64,000 nucleotides of DNA, taken from the NCBI GenBank assembly GCA_032988195.1, contig JANTQE010000028.1, positions 248,001 to 312,000 of the forward strand, written 5' to 3'. Shown here piece after piece: positions 10,177 through 20,002 of this stretch. Each line of letters opens with the position of its first letter. Within the stretch, counting starts at the first letter, position 1. Under the pieces are notes generated by a model that worked only from the letters and a program-made list of their open reading frames with translations, made no database searches and was not told the DNA's origin. This DNA comes from Arachnomyces sp. PD_36. Its lineage: Eukaryota > Ascomycota > Eurotiomycetes > Onygenales > Arachnomycetaceae. Made by a program: the position numbers and the translations under genes.

Positions 10177-11265
10177 ATGTCTGATCCACCGAAAAGAAAG
10201 CTCGTCCAAACACAGATATCTTCAGTTTTCCTGTATCCCGATGTCAGGAAGAATCTCGGCGAAGAGAGATCTCCGTATTTTTCAAGGCCAGCCACATCGT
10301 CGCAACAGACGACAAGCACACAACAAACAACCTCCTCATTCGGCGAGCTATCTGATGCTGGAGATGCCTCAGATACCCCTGCTGCATCCAGGAAACGTCC
10401 TACAGCAGCTGAAAAAGCAAACAGGCGAAAAGCCCTCCAACTGATCGCAGCAGAAACTAAAGCTATTCTACCCAATCTACTAGACACACTTCCCAACGCC
10501 CCTCCAAAAGGCTACATCTACTCGCCTCCCCAACCTCCACGTCTTGACAAAAGGTACTGCCCTGGATTCTCACCAACCAGCATACGGGTAATCGATGACG
10601 ATACATTCGATACCGCAATTGGCCTGGCAAAATGCGCCCAGTACATTACTGTTCAAGACAAGCGTCCAGTTTGCGTCCTCAACATGGCTAATGCCTATTC
10701 CGCCGGTGGGGGCTGGAGAAATGGCGCGCTAGCGCAGGAAGAAGCGCTTTGTTATCGCAGCAGCCTTAGCTTTACCCTGAAGCTGAGGTATTACCCCTTA
10801 CCGGAATTGGGAGCGATATATTCTCCCTATGTGGTGATTATAAGGGAAAGTCTCAAGAATGGCCATGAGCTACTTGATCTCAGCAAACCGGAAGAACTCC
10901 CCGTTGTGAGCGCAATTAGTGTCGCTGCTATATGTGATCCGGAAATCGTGACCTGGGGTTCTCGAGATGTATATAAAAATTCTGCAGATCGGGATCTTAT
11001 GAAGGAGAAAATGCGTGTGATTCTTAGGGTTGCAGCAGTTAATGGTCATAGGAGGTTGGTTCTGGGTGCTCTTGGGTGTGGAGCATTCATGAACCCGAAG
11101 GAAGAAGTGGCAGACTGCTGGGCTGAGGTTTTTAAGGAGCAAGAATTTAGTGGGGGCTGGTGGGAGAGCGTCCTCTTTGCCGTGATGGATGATCTAGGCG
11201 AGGGGAAGGATGGAAATGGGAACTTCGGCATCTTTCATAGGAAATTGGAAGGGATGCTGGTTTGA
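10177..11265 (+). CDS. Microbial-type poly(ADP-ribose) glycohydrolase-domain protein
   Basis: Single exon, 362 residues; ATG 10177 is used because the longer frame begins at a GTG. The fold is the PARG-like macrodomain of the microbial type (TIGR02452/DUF2263 class). N-terminal helix NRRKALQLIAAETKAIL precedes the core; VCVLNMANAYSAGGGWRNG leads into the signature GGG (177-179) and QEE (187-189), then LCYRSSL. This matches the GGG-x(6-8)-QEE PARG signature, with the second Glu as the catalytic acid. Further macrodomain landmarks are VLGALGCGAFMNP near residue 300 and a final strand before the stop. Expected role: removing ADP-ribose chains from proteins, but fungi vary in PARP content so the in vivo substrate is inferred. 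The first 45 residues are disordered with QTQISSVFL resembling a degenerate PCNA-binding box. Confidence 0.85.
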   Translation: MSDPPKRKLVQTQISSVFLYPDVRKNLGEERSPYFSRPATSSQQTTSTQQTTSSFGELSDAGDASDTPAASRKRPTAAEKANRRKALQLIAAETKAILPNLLDTLPNAPPKGYIYSPPQPPRLDKRYCPGFSPTSIRVIDDDTFDTAIGLAKCAQYITVQDKRPVCVLNMANAYSAGGGWRNGALAQEEALCYRSSLSFTLKLRYYPLPELGAIYSPYVVIIRESLKNGHELLDLSKPEELPVVSAISVAAICDPEIVTWGSRDVYKNSADRDLMKEKMRVILRVAAVNGHRRLVLGALGCGAFMNPKEEVADCWAEVFKEQEFSGGWWESVLFAVMDDLGEGKDGNGNFGIFHRKLEGMLV

Positions 11266-11407
11266 AAATATTCCAAGCTGGGGCGAGTTTGTCCCAGCTA
11301 TCTCTGTCAATAGGGGACTGTACGTTGTTACCAACAATATAATAGACACAAATCTTAACCAACACCAACACCTAGACGCCTTGCAAATGTGACCATCCCG
11401 CAACCCT

Positions 11408-12638
11408 CTATTTCGCGATGCGTGCTGAGCGTCTCCTTCCAGCAGGCGCTTCCTTTGGCGGATCCGCAGCCTTCTTGCTCGCCTTGGAGGTGCTCTTCTG
11501 CACGACCTTCTCGTCCTCGCCTTCTTGCTTCACCTTCCCTCCGCGCTTATTCGGTGCTGGCTTTTTCGGCTTTACTTCGTCTGCATCTTCGGCATCATCG
11601 TCTTCCTTTTTTACTGCCCCACGTTTGCGTTTACCAGTAGTAGCTTCCTTCTTATTCCCGCTATTTGAACCGTCTTCGAGATCTTCCTCTTTCACATCTT
11701 TGGCGACTGGTCCAGTCTTCTTCTGAACAGAGGGGACAACGCAGCTTGTCCTTCCACCGACGGTGATAAAAGTAATTTTCTCGCCGTTGGGTAGCTTCTG
11801 GGGCATATCCTTCTTCCCCTTATTCCATCGGTACTTAAAGAGCCAATCTGTCGGGAATTGGTCCGCATCGCCGAGTAGATCAACGGAAGTTGAGCAGACG
11901 TAGTGGATTGAAGACCAAAGCTGTTCAACTTGCTCGTCATTGAGAGTGTTGCTATATTGCTCTGGATGGATCTTGGCATGATATAACACTTCATCTCTGT
12001 AATCCGTGTTAGTGGCTCCTGTATAAGTTGGAACTGCGAGGACCAGTATCTTACCCTATCCAATTGCCAATGCCACTGATATTCGCTTGATCCAATAATA
12101 AAGCCTTCACTGGAACTTTCTTGCTTCTCAGCTTCTCCTTTAGCCATTCGGCCGTCAATATAGCCTTGTCGATGATCGGATCCGGTCCATTTTCTTTCAA
12201 CGGGCTATAATTCCGAATATCGTCCCCGGGGCAATCCACCAATTTCACTCTCGCGAACCTCCTAAAGTCCACAAAAGCAGCCTCCATACCGGGATTTCCA
12301 TCGGTCTCCAAGATAAATTTCCAATACTTCGGCGGCCACTGCCCATCATCCGACTTGGAATAATGCGTATCAATCCCCTTGAGTTTTAACCACCCCGCCA
12401 TCCCAAAATGCATCACTGGATGCGGGGCAGAAGACATGGTCATCCAGAAATACTTCCCCTGCTGACCCGCTCCCAGGATTTTCTTCCCCGTCATCGCCTT
12501 TTGGAATTCGGCGGCGCTGGTCCCTGCTTTTCCGAAGACGCTTTCATCATGTTGGGCTTGGACTTTGGTCACTGTTTTGCCCACTAGATGTTTCTTGAGG
12601 AAGTGGACGATGCGCGCAATCTCTGATAGCTCGGGCAT
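11408..12638 (-). CDS. Formamidopyrimidine-DNA glycosylase (Fpg/Nei family), zincless fungal type
   Basis: Two exons: 12055-12638 and 11408-11996 with a 58-bp intron (11997-12054, GTAAGA...TTACAG); 390 residues. Fpg enzymes excise oxidised purines in base-excision repair, using the N-terminal proline as nucleophile. Here the protein starts MPELSEIARI, giving catalytic P2 and E3, with K62 in GQQGKYFWM as the substrate lysine. HFGMAGWLKLKG and VDFRRFARVKL match the family beta sandwich, and the helix-two-turn-helix sits in ISGIGNWIGDEVLYHAKIHPEQ, split by the intron inside the invariant GD pair. The C-terminal zinc finger is absent: FITVGGRTSCVVPSVQKKTG replaces it, the zincless finger known in plant and fungal Fpg. 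A ~100-residue Lys/Glu-rich tail ending in RRRSARIAK is probably a nuclear targeting and DNA-binding extension. Confidence 0.93.
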
Positions 12639-13622
12639 GATGGGCTCCGGGGTTGTGATCCCGTAAAACGAATGTTAAGATCTTGTATTTGGTCCAAAAA
12701 ACAGATATGAGAGTGGAAAACGCAAAGAAGGCAAGAGAGAGAGAGGTATAGATCGGGTTGATCAAGTCATAGCAAACAAAAAGGCCTGCGGATGCCGTGT
12801 TCAAGGCATCAAGCTGTGCTGACTCTCTCTTCGTGTTGTTGAAGTGACCAATAGATTACGAGAACCGTATCATGACGCGGTCCGATACGCGTGGTCACAT
12901 GACTTTAAATCCGTCCGAAGACTTCGGCAAACCGACGACACTCCGGGTCAACTTCATCTAAAGCATTGCTCTTCAATCTACATTGAACTTGCTGTCCGTT
13001 CAACCTGCTTTCCGGGGATCTCGGAGTTGAATCTATCATCTTGAGCCAGGCGTATGCATTTGGGACCCAGGACCCAACAAAGAATGAACCCGGCTCCAAC
13101 ACCAGTGTGTCAGCACTATCTTGAACCCTGGGGACCCAGTTGAATTCTTTATTTTGGAACCAAACTGTTGGTTTTCGCGCAAAAACCAACAGCTGCTGAC
13201 TGCATACACGATCTTGGCGTCTAATGCAGGAACTAAATTAACTCTTATATATATCGGAACTTTGATGAAGTGACTCAAGGTGCAAGGATGGAAAGGGACC
13301 TCGATCATGTTGTCTCTGGCTTTGGAATAAATACAAAACGCCATTTGATGTAGGTATCTTCACGAATGCATAATGGGGGAGGAGGATATTGACAAAACTG
13401 CATCCCAACGACAAGCCCACCCCTACCCCCTTAAGAAGTGAAAAAAGAGGGGTACGAATTTCCTGAAGAAAAGATATAGACTGACAACAACACCCCAGTC
13501 AATCCACCACCATGTAACCCTACCCCCCTCCCTTCCTTTGCCGTCCAAAATAACACACCGTTCCAGCCACTTGCTAGGTCCATCTTCGGACGAGTTCCGC
13601 AAGCATTAAGCCCCACTCAGGC
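12639..13622. other. Intergenic region with a perfect stem-loop
   Basis: About 1 kb upstream of the Fpg gene and downstream (3') of the small secreted protein gene. No coding potential recognised. It holds an 11-bp perfect inverted repeat (13165-13192) and a short duplicated GGGACCCAG motif near 13060 and 13131. Confidence 0.5.
13165..13192. repeat. Perfect 11-bp inverted repeat with 6-base loop
   Basis: Left arm CTGTTGGTTTT (13165-13175), loop CGCGCA, right arm AAAACCAACAG (13182-13192). No mismatch. It is not at a gene end that I can define; origin unknown. Confidence 0.7.
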
Positions 13623-13952
13623 TTAACCGCAGTTAATTGATCCATAGTCGTTGTTAGTGGCTTCGAACCAGGCAGCTTCAACGCTACCGGCGTCGCAGCC
13701 CATACCGACTTCGAAGTGCCAGTGGAGATGGCCGGCTCCGTTCGAGCCCTGGCCGCACGAAGTATTGTAGAGAACAAGGCATGAAGAGAAAGCCTTCAGG
13801 TTGTCCCAGAGACCGTTGCAGATCCCGCCGATGTCGCCGACGCCGTCTGCTCCGGCTTCGTAGACGTAACTAATATTATCTCCCCACCGACGGCAGGAGG
13901 CTGCGTTGGTGGTTGCGACGAGACCGGCGAGGGCAAGAGTAGAGAGCTTCAT
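13623..13952 (-). CDS. Small secreted cysteine-rich protein
   Basis: Single exon, 109 residues. MKLSTLALAGLVATTNA is a clear signal peptide with cleavage expected near residue 18, leaving about 91 residues with six cysteines (in SCRRW, GGICNG, SSCLV, TSCGQ, MGCDAG and INCG), enough for three disulfides. The mature part has conserved-looking runs GADGVGDIGGICNGLWDN, HLHWHFEVG and AAWFEATNNDYG. This pattern recurs in small secreted proteins of Eurotiales, but I cannot name a function; candidate roles are effector-like or antimicrobial and are speculative. The stop TAA is at 13623-13625. Confidence 0.8.
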   Translation of the reverse strand: MKLSTLALAGLVATTNAASCRRWGDNISYVYEAGADGVGDIGGICNGLWDNLKAFSSCLVLYNTSCGQGSNGAGHLHWHFEVGMGCDAGSVEAAWFEATNNDYGSINCG

Positions 13953-14342
13953 GGTTGTTGGTAGGAGTTTTGATATGGATGTAGAGAAACTTGGATTCGG
14001 AATAGTTTGAGGGTTTGGACGTTTAAGGGGGCTTGGTTATCAGGAGGAAGATGGAACGCTCGATAACGATGGGAACTTGACCGGTTTATATACCTGATAT
14101 CTTCATAGTATTAAAAGCAGAAAAAGGAAGAGAGAGAGGGGAACCCAAACAGCTCTGGTATCCAATTACCAGTGCTTTCAAACCCAATGGGACGGATGTT
14201 GTTCAGCACGTTGGCATTACAACGCGAGGATGAAGACGAGGAAGAAGACCGGTGTGTTGGGTGACAGCAATAGCTTGATTGTGGCGGTGTTGTTGGGGCT
14301 GGGATCCTATACTTCTGTTAATTTATACCTCCTTGGCGATGC
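13953..14342. other. Promoter of the secreted protein gene
   Basis: About 390 bp upstream of the minus-strand start at 13952. A purine run (14110-14145) is seen; TTTATATAC at about 14086-14094 could serve as TATA element. No gene found. Confidence 0.45.
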
Positions 14343-15030
14343 TCAAGGATATATCCTTCTATAGGCCTTTGTCATGGAGATACGAAAGATGCTGTTGACA
14401 CTCGAGCAAACTAGGACCCAGGGTTCTCCGTTTGACGATCTTCTCCCTGAGATGTGTATTGCGTGAGACGGTGGCTTCGGGCAAATTGTTGTCGGCGGCT
14501 GGAACAGGGGTCTGTGTCTAGATCCAACCGGCGGGAATACTCGTCCTGAAGTCGCCCAGGAAATCTTAACTGTTGGGGGACCAAGCGCTGAGCCCAGGAG
14601 AGCGGAGCCGGGGTGGCGCAGGAACGAGCTCAAGCGGTACTCACCGAGGCACGGCTCGGGGTTGGGCTCGGGCCCGATATGTAGAAGCTTGCTCAGAAAA
14701 ACAGACGGATAGTAATTTCCAGATGCGGAATCTGTGATCCCATCAACAGAAATTGGGCAAAGTGATGATAGTCCGCTCGACATAACCTTGGCAAGGAAGA
14801 CTGTATTAAGTCCTCTAGCCCCCGTTTCGGCCTGGGAATATCTTCGAGCTCGGAGGTGTGTCCCTGTTGCTCCAACTTCGATCTCCATATCAGCCTGCCC
14901 ATTGGCTGTCGCTCTTGCGTGGCCTGGGCTCATCTGGCCATTACCCTGGGTAGAAATTTGTGCAAGGGCCTTTCTCTTTCCAGAAGCATTCTTTACTTCC
15001 TTGGAAACAGGGGGCGGGAATAACTACAAA
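14343..15030 (-). CDS. Uncertain gene, unknown product
   Basis: On the minus strand one frame is open without a stop from about 15028 (just after a good acceptor, TCTTTTGTAG at about 15029-15038) to TGA at 14343, roughly 228 codons. Upstream of the acceptor the frame is closed, so the first exon is elsewhere and I could not find a phase-compatible start. A GTGAGT donor occurs at about 14643, after ...GPEPNPEPCL, and a CATCTCAG acceptor at about 14450, so the open frame may really be two exons. The protein contains KEVKNASGKRKALAQ and a Gly/Ala-rich segment but nothing I recognise. It lies divergent from the MIX23-family gene. It may be a real gene with an unsolved 5' end, or chance. Confidence 0.3.
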
Positions 15031-15232
15031 AGACCTGCTTGTTGGGAGGCCTAAGGTATGCAGTGCAACCTCAATATTCTCTCGGGATATTCAGAGATTG
15101 TTGGTATCTTTGACCTGTTTGAATTCATCGGCACTCCTTGGCTTTGCAGGGCATTGTTGAGCGTATCAACGTGGAGATTTTGAAGAGAAGTTGCGTTGGA
15201 GTTGTTGAAGCAGTTTTGTGAGTGAGAGCTCC

Positions 15233-15264
15233 ATCACGTGATTAGAGAGTAAAAATCACGTGAT
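15233..15264. promoter_or_regulatory. Two identical ATCACGTGAT palindromes, 22 bp apart
   Basis: ATCACGTGAT occurs at 15233-15242 and again at 15255-15264. The 22-bp spacing equals about two helical turns, so two dimers would sit on the same face. They lie about 240-270 bp before the ATG of the MIX23-family gene. Confidence 0.55.
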
Positions 15265-15505
15265 ATCATGCAGCTCATTAAGCAAAAGCTTCTGAGGTCT
15301 CGTCGCCGATGCCATCATAGCTTTCAAAAACCGGAAAACTCTCTCCAACCCTGTCAAATTGCTATAGACGGGATGAGCGATACCCCCTTAATCGCAACCT
15401 ATTATTAATAAAGCGGTGCCATTATACCTTGACTCCAAGCTGGAGTGGTTTTGGGCAAAAGGTTCGAAGCCAGATAGGGACCCGGTCAGGCCGGCCAGGA
15501 AGGAT

Positions 15506-16154
15506 ATGTCACAGCCATCATCAAGGCCTACGCTGACACCACAGTTCTGCTTTAACGAGAGGGCCTTACGAGGTAGGACCACTCATTTGTCTTTCAAATA
15601 TCTAATACTCTATGCTAACGATGCACTGGATGGTAGATTTCCTTCGGATATCAAGATCTACGATCGATGATTCGATCACCCAAAATCTGAATGCCCTGAT
15701 CACACCTGCTCGGGCAGGCTTCGACCCTTCCTCGACATCAGTACGACAGACCACTGCTGTGAACAAGAGCCAGACAGATCCCACCTCATGCCAGTCGTTT
15801 AAGGATAATGTATTGTTTCCTTCATGGCAAACGAGATCCGACGTGTTGAACTACTGTGCGGGCGTGGCCACCAGCGCCGATCCAGAAGACCCCGATCTTG
15901 TTCTTAGACAGGTAGAGTCCTCTAAAGATCGGGAAAGGGTTGTGGATGAGCGATTGGATCCTTATTCCGCCCGATTTTTCCCTCGAGAAGCGCGGACCGA
16001 ATCGCTGGCGTTCCTGATTCGAAACGAGCGTGGGGTGGAGCAGATTATCCGGTCAAGAACATGGGGACTGGTTGGTGAGAGGTGTGGGTACACATCGGAA
16101 GGTTGGGAGGAAGCATTAAATCGGTGGCGGGAGCAAAAACAACCGCGTTCATAA
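15506..16154 (+). CDS. MIX23: MIX23 / caffeine-induced death protein 2 (Cid2) family protein
   Basis: Two exons, 15506-15572 and 15637-16154, with a 64-bp intron (donor GTAGGA, branch GCTAAC, acceptor TAG) giving 194 residues. The intron falls in the codon for Asp in LRDFLRIS. The family (yeast Mix23, human CCDC58) comprises small cysteine-containing proteins of the mitochondrial intermembrane space linked to the import machinery. Matching landmarks are STIDDSITQNLNA, CQSFKDNVLFPSW with a second Cys in LNYCAG, and the C-terminal RNERGVEQIIRSRTWGLVGERCG, which aligns with the conserved end of the family. It is longer than the human protein (144) because of an insertion of about 25 residues before the first Cys and between helices. 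The weak donor is noted, but phase and homology support it. Confidence 0.85.
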
Positions 16155-16787
16155 TGACCTGGGTCGAGGGGAGAAAAAATTATCCACCTACCGAGAAGGG
16201 GGCTCAGCGACCAAGGGAACAGTTCTACTAGGAGATCTTCTAGTCCCGAAAAGATAGAACTGAGCGATTGGACACCTTCCCACGGTACGAGAAATGCAGC
16301 TTGGTTCAAAGCTATGATGTATATCAAACTCACCCATCTGTACATTCATTCATTTGTAAATTAGCGGTCATGATATATCAAACAAGCAATGATTAACTAT
16401 GATGTAAAATAATAAAGCGGGTTACTCAACAAGTGACAGATAAACAGTGCTTTGTGCATGTAGTTAAGAAATGTTCTTCTATGTCCCCTCTTGCTGTTGA
16501 AAGCCCAGCCCTGTCAGTTCGGATAAATTATTTTGTCCTCACCGGGTGATCTTCAAGTTTTGAATCACCAGGAATCTGGCATTCTACCAAAAGTGAACAA
16601 ACAAGATCTAGAAACGATGGAAACTCCATAAACCCAAGCACCGACGAAACACTTTTGAATCTACTTTCGGTGGCTTGTAGTTTGCTGGGAACTAGAGCGA
16701 TCACTTAAAAATCCCCCCTTCCGCACAAACAATTTCAGCCCACCTTCACACCTCCTGCCGCTCAGAACCCCCGCGACGCAGGCCACC
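16155..16787. other. Intergenic, promoter of NAA15
   Basis: About 630 bp; AT-rich 3' UTR of the MIX23 gene followed by a CT-rich leader up to CCACC before ATG 16788. No gene seen. Confidence 0.5.
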
Positions 16788-19437
16788 ATGCCTCAGCCAT
16801 TGAGCTCAAAGGACGCCTCGTCGTTCCGACAGGTGGTTCGCCATTATGAGAACAAGCACTACAAGAAGGGTAGGTGCTCAACTTACGCGATCTGCCGCAT
16901 TGTGGTGGAATGGTGCTAACCTTACCATGTCGTAGGGCTCAAACTCGCGGACCAGCTCCTCCGAAAAAACCCTAATCACAGCGAAACACAAGCCATGAAG
17001 GCCTTGATTATTAGCAATATGGACCAGCAGGAGGAAGCGTTTACCCTGGCCAAGTTGGCTCTCAAGAATGATATGAAGTCTCATATCTGCTGGCACGTCT
17101 ACGGGCTCCTGTACCGAGCGGACAAGAACTTCGATGAAGCGATCAAGGCATATAAGTTTGCACTGAAGCTGGAGCCCGATTCGCAACCCATCCAGCGGGA
17201 CTTGGCACTTCTCCAAATTCAGATGCGGGACTACCAAGGCTACGTCCAGAGCAGGAATGCGATGTTACAGGCGAAACCTGGGTTCCGTCAGAACTGGACA
17301 GCGTTGGCGATTGCGCATCACCTGGCTGGGAATCTCACCGATGCGGAAAACGTTCTGACGACGTATGAGGAGACGCTGAAAACCCCTCCATCGAGGGCGG
17401 ATATGGAGCATTCCGAAGCTGTGCTCTATAAGAATACAATAATCGCCGAATCAGGCGATTTAGAGAAGGCCCTCGAGCATCTCGACTCAGTTGGCAAAAA
17501 GTGCGCCGATGTCCTTGCTGTCATGGAGCTCAGGGCCGACTACCTTCTACGGTTAGAGAGGCACGCGGAGGCTGCAGCTGCATACGAGGCTCTTCTGGAG
17601 CGTAACCCTGAAAACTCAAATTATTACGATGGTCTTATAATCGCGAAGAAGATAGACGATAAGGATCACAAAGCTCTGAAGGCGCTTTACGACGAATGGG
17701 TGGAAAAAAACCCAAGGGGAGATGCAGCACGTCGACTCCCCCTTGATTTCCTCCAGGGAGACGAATTCCGGGCAGCCGTGGATACATACCTCCAGCGCAT
17801 GCTTAAGAAGCAGATTCCATCGACATTTGCTAATATCAAAGCTTTGTACGCCAATACCTCCAAGCGTGACGTGGTTCAAGAGCTTGTCGAAGGTTACGCG
17901 TCCAATGGGCTAGAGGCTCAAGAAAACGGCTCGACAGACAAGGAATCCAACGGCAATAAGTCTGCTATTGAGTCTGTATATTACTTCCTCTCCCAGCACT
18001 ACAACTACCATCTCAGCCGTAACCTACCAAAGGCCATGGAATACATCGACAAAGCCCTCGAACTATCCCCGAATTCCCTGGATTACTATATGACGAAGGC
18101 CAGAATATGGAAACATTATGGGCATCTACCTAAGGCCATTGAAGCCATGGAGAAGGCTAGAACGATCGAAGAAAACGACCGGTATATCAACTCGAAAACC
18201 GCAAAATATCAGCTTCGGAACGATCAAAGTGATGACGCACTCAAAAACATGAGTAAATTCACTCGCAACGAGACTGTTGGTGGAGCTCTTGGCGACCTTC
18301 ACGAAATGCAATGTGTATGGTATCTAACGGAGGACGGAGAGTCCTATCTCCGCCAGCGAAAGCTAGGTCTCGCCCTCAAGCGACTTTCGGCGGTGTACAA
18401 TATTTTCGAGATCTGGCAGGACGACCAGTTTGATTTCCACACGTTCTCGTTGCGCAAGGGCATGATTAGGGCTTACGTTGATATGGTTCGGTGGGAGGAC
18501 CATTTACGAGACCATCCTTTCTATACGCGAGCAGCTCTTTCCGCTATAAAAGCGTATCTCCTTCTCCATGACCAACCTGATCTCGCTCATGGTCCTATTC
18601 CTAGCGGCATGAACGGTGTAAAGGGCGGGGACGGGGCAGATAGCGCTGAACGGAAGAAGGCCTTGAAGAAGGCAAAGAGGGAGCAACAAAAGCTGGAGAA
18701 GGCCGAGGCTGAGAAGCGGGAAGCAAGGAAGAACGCCTCGGCCAAGGGCAGTGAGGACACAAAGAAGGAAGACACTGACCCTCTCGGGACGAAACTTGTT
18801 CAAACGACGGAACCAGTGAAGGAGGCAGTGAAATATCTTACTCCTTTACTCGAATTCAGTCCTGGGAACATCGAGGTGCAACTTGCCGGGTTTGAGGTCA
18901 ACATTAGACGCAGTAAGTTGCCTTACCATCCTTGACCATTCTTTGACTAACCCCAATCCTCCAGATAAATACGTCCTTGCGTTGAAATGCCTCATGGCTT
19001 CCCACTCAATCGATCCCTCCAACCCCACCCTCCACTCACAGATCTACCGCTTCAAAACCGCCATCGATAACCCCCCTGAGCCACTCAACCCCAAGATCTC
19101 AGAGATCATCACTCCGGAGCTCGACACCCTTCTATCCCCCAAGTCTTCAAGCCTAGCGGAATGGAACGAATCCTTCCTTACCGCCCACAAGACCAGCGCC
19201 CCTCACGTCCACGCCGCCGCCTCCGTAAGAAGGCTAATAAACCCCGATTCTCAAAGCCAGGGTGAAAAAGACCTTTTGTCTACCCTCGAACTTAAAGATA
19301 CCTCCCTAGCCGACGCTGTTGCGGGTCTTCAACTTCTAAACGATTGGTCCAGCAGCGAAGATGTGAAGTCTCAATACATCCAAACCGCCCATAAGAGATG
19401 GCCCGAGGCTTCCACTTTCGAGGCTGAATCTGAATAA
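16788..19437 (+). CDS. NAA15: N-terminal acetyltransferase A auxiliary subunit (Naa15/Nat1)
   Basis: Three exons: 16788-16869, 16936-18912 and 18965-19437, with 66-bp and 52-bp introns; 843 residues, the usual length. Naa15 is the TPR scaffold that anchors Naa10 to the ribosome so that NatA acetylates nascent N-termini. The N-terminus MPQPLSSKDASSFRQVVRHYE, then KNPNHSETQAMKALI, CWHVYGLLYRADKNFDEAIKAY and KPGFRQNWTALAIAHHL are the conserved TPR superhelix; later repeats include YIDKALELSPNSLDYYMTKAR. A Lys/Glu-rich insertion (residues ~555-600, with KKALKKAKREQQK) is the variable linker known in the family. ATG 16788 has the strong context CCACCATGC. The second intron lies after NIRR in a conserved segment continuing KYVLALKCL. 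Confidence 0.95.
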
Positions 19438-20002
19438 ACCAACCCTAACGAACAACGCACTTCCCGGCCTTTTAACCCTCCATACTAAGAAAACGCGTGT
19501 ATTTAAGATGATTTAGTTGGCTGGTTTAGATAGTTGTCATGTCATGATTTTCTTTTCCGTTCTACGACATGGAGGAACGAGCTGGGGAATGGTGGTGATA
19601 GGTACATAAATGTACAACGAAACACTTCAGACGATTTTCATATATTTTCCCACCACGTTATACAGGATGTGTGGGGGTCTATGGTCCGTTGGTGAATAGT
19701 GATAAAAAAGAATTCAATATTTATTATTAATATCTCTTATCTGGTTGAGGGTTGCCTTGCTGCTGTATATGTTGCATCTTATGCCAATTAAATCGAAAGG
19801 TAGATTGATGATTTGTGTGGTTATCAAAATTACTATGGTCTATATCGTACATAGATGATTTTTATATGGTACAAAGGGGAGATAGTGAAATGCCATCGAT
19901 GGAAGAAAAGGAAAGCTACTCCTGAAAGGGAAGCCAAATATTCGTAGCCCAGAAAGAGCAATGTTGAGAAGATATGAAGAAGCAGGACAGCCAACCTTCT
20001 CT
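19438..20002. other. Intergenic, convergent 3' ends
   Basis: About 565 bp between the stops of NAA15 and TIM54. AT-rich with tracts such as AATATTTATTATTAATAT near 19715; only UTR and polyadenylation signals expected. Confidence 0.55.

Noticed and set aside
13060..13140. Repeated GGGACCCAG as a mobile element relic
   Set aside because: Only nine bases twice, too short to support a mobile element.
15450..15500. GGTTCGAAGCC as a possible tRNA T-loop
   Set aside because: No acceptor or D arm around it; it lies in the leader of the MIX23-family gene.
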